64,000 bases of DNA from Chiua virens (taxonomy: Eukaryota; Basidiomycota; Agaricomycetes; Boletales; Boletaceae): NCBI GenBank assembly GCA_019787685.1, contig JAHNUO010000006.1:2294001-2358000 (forward strand). Direction: 5' to 3'. A program made the position numbers and the translations under genes. Shown here in pieces: positions 49,323 to 61,700 of this stretch (positions are counted from its first letter, which is position 1; every line of letters begins with the position of its first letter). The notes under the pieces are model-generated. The model saw only the letters and a program-made list of their open reading frames with translations, had not been told where the DNA came from and did not search any database.

Positions 49323-51361
49323 ATGAGCGACGGTAAATTGACATTTCAAGGTATGACCTCGTAAATATGAGTCGGAACAACATTCAGATCACTGGCAATG
49401 AACAGCTCTCCAGCTCGCCAACGAACAGCGTAACGCATACGGTCTTCGATACAATGATTTTGCGCGCTACAGAAAACACTGTGGAAACCGAACACATCGC
49501 TTGCGATCGACCCTCAAGATGACGCATGGCAAAGGCAAAGAGTTTAAGAAACTGCCGTCCTTGACGACAGATAGTATCAAGGAGGGACAGTGAGTCTACG
49601 ACGCGTTTTGTCATGAGAATACTGTCCATATCTTTGGTTACGCAGTCTTCAGCTCTTGTTATTTGAAGCTGAGCGCGCATGGGCGCACTCTCAGGATCTC
49701 GTCGGTCAATCCCTCTTGCCAGCGAACGAAGGGCATGCCGGTACTCTCCGCCACAGCGCGACGGGGCGTTTCAGGCGCGCAGTCCATTGGTCGACGCAGC
49801 TCCTCTCACGCTGTCAGTCGCTTTACGCATCGTCCCGTCTCAGAGCATCGTCCCTCATCCAAGCGACCGTGTATACACTCGTTCTGAACGGCCGGTTTCT
49901 GCGATACCGGGAAGATTTCGAAGATGCGCTGATTCAATTGAGCGTGGCGAGGAGTTTGTTGGACGAGCTTGCGGAAAGGGCGGAGACGAGCAGGGACCAG
50001 GCACTTGCAACGCTCTTTGCGGATGAAATCGGGCCAGAGATCAGATATTGTGCGCATGAGCTTGGCAGAGAAAAGGCGTACGATGTCGATGCGATCGTGA
50101 GGGATCTCGCGGGAAGGCATCAGGGAGATATCGTCGAGGGATACGACAAGTTGGTCAAGACATTTAGAGAGGAGCGCGCGGGAGCTGGAGGTGCCCATGA
50201 CAAGAAAAGGCTGGAGATGCTCGTGTGGGAGGGGCAACCAGTACCGGTGAGAAACCCAGAGTTGGTGGACGTGTTATTAAAGGTTCAAGAGGCGGAGGGA
50301 AAAATCAGCGTTCCTCGACATGGTGGAGACACTGGGAACGGCAAGGGGAAGAAAAAAGGGCTTGTGTCAAAGAAAGGGGTGGCTGCCTACGATGGCGTTC
50401 TTCTTGCACTGAGCGACGCGGAAGAAGTAGCGAGAAAACTAATGGAAGCCCAACAGGTTTGTCGATCTGGTGATCTTTCGCATTGTACTGATCGTGTCAC
50501 AGAATACGGGTACTTTGTCTGCTGCTGCAGGGGGTACGCGCGACATTCAGTTCGTGCACGCCTATACTGTCTATCAACTTTTGTCGCGACGGATCCAGCG
50601 CGATCTGGTTCTCGTGAGCACGCTACTGAGCTCACAGACGCCTCGCGTGCAAGGCGCCCCAAAGACGAAGGAAAAGATCGACGCGAGACTATACCCTGCT
50701 GTAGTCAAGTTGCTCGAGACGGTCGTGCAGAGTCTGACACAGATGCGAAATCTGAGCATCGTGGACGAGAGTCCAGACCTTGCATCGGCGATTGATGCGA
50801 GGGTGACGTATACAAGAGCACGCCGGTACGTATAACATGGGGAGTGGCATGAAACGAGTTGATGAATTGACCAGGTGTCTCTTCCTCGCGCAATGCTACG
50901 CGACTACAAAAAAGTATGGAGAAGCGATGGCGTTGATTCAGCACACTACGTTACACGTGCGAGAGACGCGTTCTGTACTGGGATCGCTCGCGGGGTTATC
51001 TACGCCGGCAGACACGTCGTATCCGGTTGGAACCGCCTTGGTGGATGAACTAGATTCGGCACTGTCGGCTGCTGCGGTCGAAACGAAGAACGAGTGGTTC
51101 GCGTACAACGGGGGTACGTTGGACGGGGACACCAAGACATACAAGAAGCCGCTGTTCTTTGACATTGGGTTCAACTATGTGCAGCTGGATATGGACCGAC
51201 TGTTGGAACGTGCGGGCAAGGCACCGGCCAAGGAAGAGCGGGAGGTGCCACCTGGGAAGTCGAGGTTGGAGGAGATTATGCGTCCAGAGACACCTGAGTC
51301 GGCTGCACCGGCCAAGGGAGGACTGAGCAGCTTGCTGGGTGGATGGTGGGGACGGACGTGA
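49323..51361 (+). CDS. SRP68: SRP68 signal recognition particle subunit
   Basis: Protein of the SRP S-domain that binds SRP RNA together with SRP72. MSDGKLTFQ is the first exon, joined to QLANEQRNAYGLRYNDFARY with the RNA-binding segment RKHCGNRTHRLRSTLKM. The large exon has LLLFEAERAWAHSQDL, AVHWSTQLLSRCQSLY, LVLNGRFLRYREDFEDALIQ and ADEIGPEIRYCAHELGREKA. Later exons give RDIQFVHAYTVYQLLSRRIQ, LFLAQCYATTKKYGEAMALI and YKKPLFFDIGFNYVQLDMDR. The C-terminus is Pro/Glu-rich and ends LGGWWGRT. Complete, four introns, no frame breaks. Confidence 0.92.
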
Positions 51362-51485
51362 CATGGCACGTGACATTGATTGAGTATCACGTGATTGTAT
51401 TAGTAAAGAAATACTCACGCCACTGATTGGTTTTTTTTGAGCAAGTCGTCTTTGAAGAAAGAGAAGAGAGAGGCCTCACTCATTC

Positions 51486-51736
51486 ATGGCAGGCCAACAA
51501 ATCCCCGTCCAATTTGGCCAACAACAACTCCAACCGAATATACGTTCATCTCAAAAAGACAAGTTTCAGTACATCCTACTAGTATGTATGCGGTGCATTT
51601 CTATCCTTACTTGCCTCACCCACCATCCACAGCGCGTCCGCGACCTCAAGCAAGCCGGTCATACCCCCGAGTCTTCCCAGGAACTCCGTAGTCTCCTCAC
51701 TTATCTTGCTGCAATCCAGAATCAGCAGCAACAAGC

Positions 51737-51782
<46 letters not shown>

Positions 51783-54700
51783 CACATCCACCTCCGTGTG
51801 TCCCTTTCCTTTCTCTCCTTGTCTCTTCTCATCATCTCCCAGACGGTCCACATCCACACTCACAGCCACCCTTTCCGAATGGCCACCAACCCGACCCTCC
51901 CTTGGCCCCTGCCCCCACCAACCCGCCCCCCCAGAATGGTCCCCCTTCCGTTACATCCGGTCCTGTGCCCCCAGCGCCAATCCCTTCAACCACCCCCGTC
52001 TCTTTCTCCCCAGATCAAATCAATGCCCTTCGCGCTCAGATAATGGCATTCAAACTCATCTCTCGCGGCGCCGCCCTCCCTGACCATCTCCGTCAGTCCA
52101 TCAAACCCCAGAACACCGTCACCGCCGATCTCGACAAGGCCGATGTTGCCCCCAGGATCGTCGATGCTGCTGTAAAGATGCAAAAGGGTGTCGTCCCTCC
52201 TTCCTTTCCTCCTGCTGCACCCGCCCAACCTGCCACGACCGAACCAACGCCCCAGGAGGAGGAAGCGCCGACAGCTGCGCTCCCCTCCAACATTTCCCCC
52301 TCCGACCTGCCAAAGGGCCCATTCCTCGACGAAGACACCAATTCCGGCGTCTACCCTTATAATGCCTTCCGCCTTCCCTTCACCCACATCACCCGTCCAG
52401 CCGATGTCGATCCGACCATGTTTGCCACCCGCCTCCAACGCCTCTTGATACCCTCAATCTTACCACCCGGTCTCGATGTACACCAGATCATCAATGAGAG
52501 GGACCGCTTCATCGAAGCTCGCATTATCCAGCGGATTCGTGAACTCGAAACTATGGATGTTATGATGGGTGATGGTGGGTTTGACAGTCTCGCGGACGAT
52601 ATCCTTGGCCTACAACCAGATAAGCAACCCACCGAGTCATCCAACGGCACTGTTGATCTTGTTCCCTCCCATCCTGCTCCCAATGCACACGGCAAGCTTC
52701 GCGCGATGATTGAGCTCAAGTCCCTTCGCGTCTTGGAGAAGCAGCGTTCTATGCGTGCACTCGTCGCCGAGCGTCTTATCCAAGGCACTCTCCTACCACT
52801 CAATCGTGCCGACTTCCGGCGCGTCCGCAAGCCCACCCTTCGCGACGCACGCATGACCGAGCAAGCTGAACGTCGGCAACGTGTCGACCGCGAGAAACGT
52901 GCAAAACACAAGCATGTAGAACAGCTCGGCGTTATCTGTGCCCATGGTAGAGATGTTATCTCGACATGTCGGTCGACTCAGGACCGCGTCCTGCGTCTCG
53001 GAAAGGCCGTCGTCAACTTCCATTCTTATACCGAAAAGGAAGAGCAGAAACGTATCGAACGCATATCCAAGGAACGTCTCAAGGCCCTCAAAGCCGACGA
53101 TGAAGAAGCATATATGAAACTCATTGACACCGCCAAGGATACACGTATCACCCATCTCATCCGACAAACCGATACCTATCTTGATTCTCTCGCCCAGGCC
53201 GTTATGGCGCAACAGACTGAATTTGGTGGCTTGGAGTTTGAAACCGAGGATGGCCCGACAAACGAGGCCACCTTTGGTGCTCAAGTCGATGAGGATGCCT
53301 TGGAAGACAAGACCAAGGTGGACTACTACGCTGTTGCTCATCGGATATCTGAGAGGGTCACCAAACAACCCTCCCTTCTTATCGGTGGTACGCTCAAGGA
53401 TTACCAGCTCAAAGGGTTGCAATGGATGGTGAGTTTGTACAATAATAAGCTGAATGGTATCTTGGCAGACGAAATGGTGCGTTTTTATTTCATACCTTGC
53501 GTATATGCGTGCTTATCTCCTACTTCAGGGTCTTGGAAAGACGATCCAAACGATCTCCCTTGTCGCGTTCCTCATCGAGGTCAAGAAGCAGCGCGGGCCT
53601 TACCTCGTCATCGTTCCACTCAGTACTATGACGAACTGGTCCGGTGAATTTGCCAAGTGGGCGCCAGCGGTCAAGACAATCTCGTACAAGGGCAACCCCT
53701 CGCAGCGTCGCAATCTCCAAGCGGAGCTGCGCGTCGGTCAATTCCAAGTCCTGTTGACGACCTACGAGTATATCATCAAAGATCGACCGATTCTCTGCAA
53801 GATCAAATGGGTTCACATGATCATAGGTGAGTAATCCATGGCAATCATTGCGTTATACAGTCGGGAACACCGTATCTAGACGAGGGTCATCGCATGAAGA
53901 ATACGCAGAGTAAACTGGCGCAAACCCTCACCCAATACTATCACTCTCGCTTCCGTCTTATTCTTACCGGTACCCCTCTTCAAAACAACCTTCCTGAACT
54001 GTGGTCCCTTCTAAACTTCGTTCTCCCCAAGATCTTCAACTCAGTCAAGTCGTTCGACGAATGGTTCAATACGCCATTCGCCAGCTCTGGTACTGGAGAC
54101 AAGATCGAGGTGAACGAAGAAGAGGCTCTTCTAATTATCCGTCGCCTGCACAAGGTCCTTCGTCCATTCCTTTTGCGGAGATTGAAGAAAGATGTCGAAA
54201 GCGAATTGCCCGACAAGGTCGAGAAAGTCATTAAAGTCCGAATGAGCGCTTTGCAATCGCAGTTGTACAGGCAGATGAAGAAATACAAGATGATTGCAGA
54301 CGGAAAGGACTCGAAAGGGTATATGACATTTAGTTTGGCTGATGTTGTCTTACTTACCTTGCTGATAATTACAGGAAATCTGGAGGTGTCAAAGGGTTGA
54401 GCAATGAACTTATGCAACTCCGAAAGATCTGTCAGCATCCTTTCCTGTTCGATAGCGTCGAAGACAAGGTTAACCCGTCCGCCATAATCGATGATAAACT
54501 CATTCGTTCTTCCGGGAAACTCGAATTACTCTCTCGCATCTTGCCGAAGTTCTTTGCCACCGGTCATAGAGTAAGTTTTCTTCACTTGTGCTAGCAGAAT
54601 CCATTGATTATATGCGAATCTGTAGGTCCTCATCTTCTTCCAAATGACGAAGGTTATGGATATTATGGAGGACTTTTTGAAAATGATGGGTTGGAAATAC

Positions 54701-56518
54701 CTTCGGTTGGATGGTGGGACAAAAACAGAAGAGCGTGCGGGCCATGTGGCGATGTTCAACGCGAAGGACTCGGAGTACAAGGTTTTCATCTTATCGACGC
54801 GTGCTGGTGGTTTGGGATTGAACTTGCAGACTGCTGATACGGTCATCATGTGGGTATCTTGTGCTCAGTTGCAACACGCATGCTGACTGTATTTACCCCG
54901 GGACTGTAGCTTCGACTCTGATTGGTGGGTTAATTCCCCGACAGGGTGTTCCGACTAATCAACTCATCCATCAGGAATCCCCATGCCGACTTGCAAGCTC
55001 AAGATCGTGCACACCGTATCGGTCAGACGAAGGCTGTTCGCATCCTTCGTTTTATCACCGAAAAGAGTGTGGAAGAGGCAATGTACGCCCGTGCACGATA
55101 TAAACTTGATATCGACGACAAAGTCATTCAAGCTGGTCGCTTCGATAACAAGTCTACGGTGGAGGAGCAGGAAGAGTTCTTGGTAAGTATCATTTCGAAA
55201 CTCGCACTTCACGGTTCTATATACTGGATTCCCGCCAGCGTTCCATCCTCGAGGCGGACCAAGAGGAAGAGAATGAAGAAGCGGGTGATATGAATGACGA
55301 TGAGCTGAATGAGATGCTTGCTCGTAACGATGAAGAAGTTGAAATTTTCCGCGCTATGGATATGGCTCGCGAACGAGAAGCATTTGAACACTGGCGCGCT
55401 GCTGGGAACCGCGGCCGGCCGCCTCTACAACTCATGCAACTCGAGGAACTCCCCGAATGTTATCAGACCGACGAACCTTTTGAAGTCAAGGAGCTGGATG
55501 AGGTCTTGGAGGGTCGCGGTCAACGACGGAGGAACGTTGTGAACTACAATGACGGCTTGAGCGATGAACAATGGGCTATGGCTGTAGAAGACGGCGAGGA
55601 TCTGCAAGAGTTGGCGGATAGAAATAGAGGGAAGAAGGAGCGGCGGGTGGCGAACAAACTCTTGAAAGAGAGTGAGACCCCGGGCAGAGGTACTCCTGCG
55701 AGCGAGTCGGAGGCGCGCGGAAGAAAGGCAAGAAAGGGGAAGGCAAAGATGGATTACGACTCTCCGGCTGCTGCTGGAAAGCGGAAACGCGGGATGAAGT
55801 CGATGTCTGTCACACCGTCGGTCGAGGAGGATGACGAGGACAGGGATTCAGTTCGTGGTTTCTTGTACACACTTTCCGTAAATGCTGATTATGTTGTCGC
55901 CAGAAACGGCGCAAGACGAAGGTGCCAGACATACCTGCATCCATAAAAGAGAAGATGAAAAAAGCCTTCAATGAGGTGTACAAGGCGGTTCTTGCCTGTG
56001 AAGACACTGATGGACGGAAACGCTGTGACCTGTTCCGTGAACCTCCAGATAGAAGGGTATGTGTTCACCCTCCAATATCAACCATAGTGCTGAGCCGACG
56101 CTCCCAGGATTACCCCGACTATTACCAGCTTATCACTCAACCTATCGCGCTCTCGACCATTCGTAAACGTATCACCGGTGGATATTACAAAAATATCACA
56201 CTATTTAGGGCCGACTGGAAGCTCATGTTCGACAATGCCCGGACGTACAACCAAGAAGGGTCATGGGTCTACATCGACGCCGAGGAGATGGAGAAAGTCT
56301 TCCATGCGGCGCTCACCGGAACCACAGCTGGGACTGACCTTCCAGGTGCCGCACCACTGCCAAGCCAACCAGCCCCATCTGCATCTGGGTCATACGATTC
56401 TGCTCTGACGCCAATGGACGACGACGAGCATCCACAACGACGGGCACGGAGTGCCGGGCGGAAACAGGTATTGAGCGACGATGACGAGTATCTGACGAAC
56501 CCCAGCGATGAGGATTGA
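51486..56518 (+). CDS. STH1: SWI/SNF-RSC catalytic ATPase (STH1/SNF2) with bromodomain
   Basis: DNA translocase of a chromatin-remodelling complex. [18 protein letters not shown] starts it, followed by a polyglutamine tract and Pro-rich segments. The QLQ motif is [18 protein letters not shown]. The HSA domain ([20 protein letters not shown]) binds actin-related proteins. The helicase core has [20 protein letters not shown] (split by an intron), [73 protein letters not shown] and [19 protein letters not shown]. SnAC and basic AT-hook-like segments follow. The bromodomain is [18 protein letters not shown] and [23 protein letters not shown]1 versus SNF2 cannot be decided with certainty. Stop at 56518. 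Confidence 0.93.
51738..51773 (+). repeat. (CAG)12 tract coding polyglutamine
   Basis: Twelve uninterrupted CAG units lie in the Gln frame, flanked by CAA/CAG mixtures. They lie at about residue 70 of the SWI/SNF ATPase. Pure CAG runs are prone to length change. Confidence 0.9.
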
Positions 56519-56957
56519 TGATGGCACCCGTACTTTTTGCGTTGTTTCTTCCTTTTTCTTCTTGTCGTGTACTGTATGTAATCTCTGTCCAGCTCTTCTC
56601 GTGGTCTTTTTTATTTTTCTGTCCTCAAATAATAAAGGAACGATACATTTATATATGAATTCGAAAGCCTATAGTGCCCAGGTCATTACAATTATATAAT
56701 ATTGTTGTTTGGCTGTGAGGGAATCAGAATGTGGCCCCGTGGTAAAAAGTTCCTTTATTTGATGCTTTATCGTGACTTTATTATAACTCAAGTTGCAAAC
56801 AAGGTTTCTGTACACAGCTCATTCAATATTCAATATTCAATACTCAGGATCAGTAGCTCGTATAAATATTGTACGCTCTGTCCTGGTGGACAACCAGCGT
56901 CCCAAATGTCTTCCACTTGAAAGCCTCAAGTAACGCGACTGGTGCCAACCAGACGCA
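56519..56957. other. Convergent 3' region
   Basis: 439 bp between the 3' ends of the remodeller and the MFS gene. AT-rich. It contains three near-copies of caatattcaat at about 56822-56842. No gene seen. Confidence 0.4.
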
Positions 56958-59596
56958 TCATTCGCCCACAACGGTACCCTCGTTCTCGCTCCCGCCGTCA
57001 CTTTCTTCCTCTGGAGCCGACACCCGACCAGTGAGATCTGAAGCATCGACTGCGTTCTGCTTGTCTCCAAGAAACATGTCCGGCATGCCGAACGCACAAA
57101 GGACCGGGACGACGCTCAGCCCCACAGCGCACCAAATCATCAATTTCATCGTGTCGTCATACGCTACGGCCCTGTTCAGCGCGATCGAATTCCACTGCTC
57201 AAGAATCTGAACCCACCTAATATCACGCCCTCCCGTACCGGGTCGCCCCGTGGCACGCTCGTGACGGACGTGATGCTCCCATACAGCTCCGCCCGTTCCG
57301 CGTCCGACAGCCACGGCAAATACTTGGCCAGATTGCCTGGCATCGTATTGGACCAGATCGCCCCCGCTGTGCACGCGTCAGCAACCAAGGACACACAAGG
57401 ACTCGGAACACACCGCAAGCGTTGCCCACGGCCCCGCCGATCTCGGTAAAGAGCAAGACGAGCGCGGTGATGATGGCGACGTCGGCGTGGGGCACGGCGG
57501 CTTGGGCGCCAACTTGGGAAGCGATGGCGGCCAGGCCGCCGCCGAAGCCTTGGAGGATTTGGGTGAAGACGAGTTCGACGTCAGAGCCATTGGCGCCGCG
57601 GGAGTGGATCATCATGCCGACGCCGCTGTGCGTGGGTGAGTATCAAACGCGGTGGAGGCACGCGGTGGACATACGCGAGGCGGACGACGAGGCCGAATAC
57701 CAGGACGTGCTGGAGGTTATTGTAAGCGCGGTGGAGGCAGCGATCGAGCGACGCGACGTACTTTGAACCGACGCATCAAGTGCATGCTGACGCCAGCTAG
57801 GATACCAAAGAGGGTGAGAGCGATGGTTTGTGTTTGCATGAAATAGGTGGCATCGATGAGTGACCTAGGGTGCAATTCAGTGACTGCGACACCAGAATGA
57901 GCGGAATACGTGCCATGTTTTGACAACCAATACGAAAGAATACAGGTATGTGTATGTCAGGTAAAAGGACATCTAGACATCATGTGTGAGCGCGCGAAGT
58001 ATGATGACCAGAAGGGACCGACGAAATCAAAGAAACCGATCAATGCTGCGAATATCACACCCCTGTTCTTCAGAAACCGCGGGGCAATGACTGGCCGCGT
58101 CGCAATACGGATATCCCAATATATAAATATAAACAGAACTACGATCCCGATGACGAGCATCGAGATAACCGAACCTGGGGTGTGTTTACAATCAATCCCA
58201 TACAGTCAAAGAACCTGAAATGTACCATTCTTCCATTGACCTTTTATGGTCTGACTCAGGGTGAGCGGGAGAAGGATCAGCGATATCGCTGTAGCAAGGA
58301 GTATGAGGCCGACAAGATCAAGTTGTTCAGCCATCCGTCGTAGACGTTGTAGTAGGGTATCGTCGGAGGAATTCGTTCTATTTGTTACATCTCGAGGATC
58401 ATCCAAAATGTCGACGGTTTCTATGAGGCCAAGTTTCTTCGTTTTATACTCGGCCCACAAAAGGGTGATGATTAGCGGGCAAAGCGAGACTGGAACTAGT
58501 ATAGCAAACATAGCATCTGAAACGAGAGTGAACACTCCATCGATAAGATAACGAACGGACCTACAACCCCATCTCCAGCCTACGTGTTCGATGACGGCCG
58601 TTGAGATATTAGAGCCAATGAAAGCATTAACCAAGAAAGGAGCGGAAACGAGAGACACTACAAGCCCTCGCCATTTCAACGTTGTTATATCAGCAATAAT
58701 AATCTGAGTCAGAATTTGCAGCCCGCTAGTGAAGTGAGTTGGTCTTCAATGAACCACAGAAACAAGCGGATTGCGCACGTATAACCACTGCGAAAACAAA
58801 AACGTCAGATTCTTATCAGAATCTCGATAAGGAAAATATCGGTGTACACTGCATATATGATGATACCACCCGCTATCGTGGCTACGTTCGGTGCCGAAGC
58901 AATCACGGCATATCCTACACACCTTGAGTCTTAGTTGATGTGTTATTGTAATGTAATGTACCCACCGAGAACATAAAACAATACTGGGGGACACCATCAG
59001 GAATGAATCATGAAATTTGGTGATATGTACTTACGAACGCCTACGTATGCACTTCCTCGTGAAGAGACGTCGGCGACTTTCGCTATGACAGGTTTGCCAA
59101 CAGCAACTGTAGTCGCATAGCATCTCGTTTGTCAACGAAAAGTCTCCAGTATAACGCAAAACCCACTGATGAGCGATTGTGCAACAGATATGGAACTCAA
59201 GAGGCTGTGCTCTCCAAAGCTCGAGGTTGCAAAGGTAAGGTAGGCAGGTGTCGTCGACGCGTCGAGTGAGTAAATATACGATGCAAGACCGAGCCTAGAT
59301 GGCGTGGATACCCGTCAGATGAAGCGCAGACGACGACGTCTTAGTGAGAAGAAAAGAAGCACCAGGGGTGTACTTCCATGGGAATATGAGGGCCGGTAGT
59401 GAGCGTACCCTATGAAAAGACACCAACGAGAGTAGCGGCCGTAGATGCTCAAAGCAGCCTCGACCTTCTTGACCCCGACGTGTGCGTCCTGTTCTACGGT
59501 CACAGGGGTGTTTCCCTGGTCGTCAGTTATGCCTCGGGAGTGAGAGCGCCTGGACGAGCGGTCATAACCTTCCTCTAAGAATAATCCGGGGGCCAT
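56958..59596 (-). CDS. MFS siderophore-iron transporter (Arn/Sit type)
   Basis: Proton symporter that takes up ferric siderophores, typically with 14 membrane segments. The start at 59596 gives MAPGLFLEEGYDRSSRRSHS, a polar N-terminus. Exons then encode helices and the family motif near VAKVADVSSRGSAYV. Further membrane segments are LKWRGLVVSLVSAPFLVNAF, MFAILVPVSLCPLIITLLW, VGLILLATAISLILLPLTLS, VISMLVIGIVVLFIFIYWDI and ILQGFGGGLAAIASQVGAQA. The C-terminal end is IWCAVGLSVVPVLCAFGMPD and MFLGDKQNAVD. The cytosolic loop WAEYKTKKLGLIE and the PVIAPRFLKNRGVI stretch fit this subfamily. Many introns. Substrate not predictable. Confidence is good for the family, moderate for exon details. Confidence 0.82.
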
Positions 59597-60018
59597 CAGC
59601 GGATATTCCGCTCAGAACGAAATCTTTAATACCCTGTGGTTCCGTTGGGACGAGTTTATACCGTGCTGGCATTTATAAGGACAAGGGATAGCGGTTGGTT
59701 TAACTGGCGGCCTCCAATTTCAGAGGTGACTAAAAGAGGGCATACTGTCTTATCTGATAATATAGCGGCATCATGGGAAAAATCTAGTCATTCTCCGATG
59801 CCGGAGAAAATACATCGATTGTACATAATTAATATGTACTGGGTAACATTGTGTAGACTAGACTAGATCGACCAACGGATCCCGACCGAATGAATGTAAA
59901 TCGGCGAGCAAGCCAGTTAGCAGTTGGCACGACGGGTTTGCTGACTGTCAAGAAATTACAGCCATGGTATGATACAGAACGATCCCGGATGAACCATTGC
60001 CTCGTTCACCACCGGTGG
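59597..60018. other. Intergenic
   Basis: 422 bp between the MFS start and the 3' end of the phosducin-like gene. No feature recognised. Confidence 0.4.
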
Positions 60019-61165
60019 CTACGAAGCTACCTCCTCGTCGCTCCAAACAAGGTCTTCTTCATCCGAAGGTAGACCACAATTACCGTTCCCAGAAGGGATC
60101 ACTTCAGTGATGATGTGCCGGCTAAGGATACAGTAATTAGACCACCCGACAAGCATGAGTATGTCATACGATTTACCTTGAAAGGAGTTCTTCCACACCA
60201 GCCCTCCCAGCTTCCCAGTCTACTCGCACCCAATTGTGTACCAGCCCGCCGTCACGATATACTAGCAATGTGGGCAGCATGTCTGTGTCCACGTCGTCGT
60301 CTTCATACTCATCTTCATCATAGTACGGTGTCTTTGCTTCTTCCACACCGTCGCAGAGATCCTCTTCGTCTACAAACTTGCCCGGCATGCTTCGCTGTCG
60401 TGAGGCACGCCGTTTCGACGCCGATGCTTTACATGCGAACCCAAGAGCAGCAGCGCGAGCCCTCAGAAACTTGGTCTGTGGATAGATGCGTGCAAGTCTA
60501 GACAGCGTGTCGTCCAACAAAAAACACCTGTCCAACGACTTTCCGAGAAAAAAAATCCACTATCAGCAAATCGCGCGCAAAAACCAACACCACGCACCGA
60601 TTCATACAGATGCACGACAACCCAAACGCCCCGTTCCTCACGCTCTACCGCAGAGACGAACCCCGACCGACCGACCTCTCTCAGATGCCCAAACGGACCC
60701 TCCTTGGGACGTCCCAACACGTCTCGCCGAACCCGCGCGAGATCGTCCTCGAGATCGTTCCCTTCCAGCGCCTGCTTTTCGCGCTCCTCCTCCAAAAACG
60801 TCTTTCCCCCAAGACTACCGCCCTCCATGCGCTTCCTCAGCGCCTCCAACTCTCGTTCTTTCTTGGCCGCTTGGACCGCCTGCGCTTCATGTTGATCCCG
60901 GATGACGCCTTTGACACCCGTGCGGCCGGGACCCATACCTATCGACTCGTACGCGGTGTCGGGAGTGGATCCGAACTTCTCATCGTCGACGTCAAAGTCG
61001 TCGGTTGCGAATGAGAGAGAGGGCGAAGGGGTGCGTTCGGGTGAAGAGGACTCGGTACCGGTACCGAACAGTTTTCCCGAGAGAACGAGGTGTTCAATGT
61101 CTGCATCCTAGACAGATCCGTAGTTAATATGCAGCGACCCTGCATCCTCCAGCAGAACGTACCAT
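60019..61165 (-). CDS. Phosducin-like protein (PhLP1/Bdm-1 type)
   Basis: Co-chaperone that helps CCT assemble G-protein beta-gamma dimers. The start codon at 61165 appears to form its own coding exon: ATG is followed directly by gtacgt, and the next exon opens DADIEHLVLSGKLFGTG. Then come GPGRTGVKGVIRDQHEAQAV and KKERELEALRKRMEGGSLGG (the conserved N-terminal helix). A thioredoxin-like domain follows (GVWVVVHLYE; LDDTLSRLARIYPQTKFLRA; DVDTDMLPTLLVYRDGGLVH; NWVRVDW). A last exon, joined at about 60178, gives HIITEVIPSGNGNCGLPSDE and ends in an acidic tail at 60019. Without that exon the protein would stop after ELLSR. Confidence 0.82.
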
Positions 61166-61700
61166 GGTGGGCGAAAGTTGAGGAAGGCTTATCAAACTTT
61201 GCCGCAAATAAGTCACAGCAATGTATTGCACTCGAATTAGAAATTTCAAAGATCTACGGTATTGGACCGCCGCTACTAAAACGAATCTCTCAAAGCAAGG
61301 TCAGTGGCCAACGAAACATCTGATCTGCTTTTCGCGTTTAGATTTCCTTTGACGGCTCGAGACCACATAGTGTCCACTTGGATGACGTGTGGCCATTCCG
61401 TGTGTCGGGCCCGCTTAGACCAGATGATCCCGGAGGACCACAAAGACTTTGCGGATCACTTCCATATGTTGAAAATCAAAGCAAAGCCTTTTTGGTTGTA
61501 CTGACAGCTATGATCCACACAATATGGGCTTTGATACCACTGCCCACATCGAATTCACCGTCCACACATGATGGATATTTAAACACACTGTAGGTACCGT
61601 GTTGACCCCAGTTATTTCTCCTCTATTTCACGACCTCTCTCCAGAACCCTCTTCAATCCCTTTCCTTGTTTCTTTACCCCATTCTAATAAGCCCTCTGCA
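61166..61700. other. Divergent intergenic region
   Basis: 535 bp between the phosducin-like start and the next gene. No convincing exon is seen; the frame of the next gene is open from 61599 but has a better start at 61701. Confidence 0.4.
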
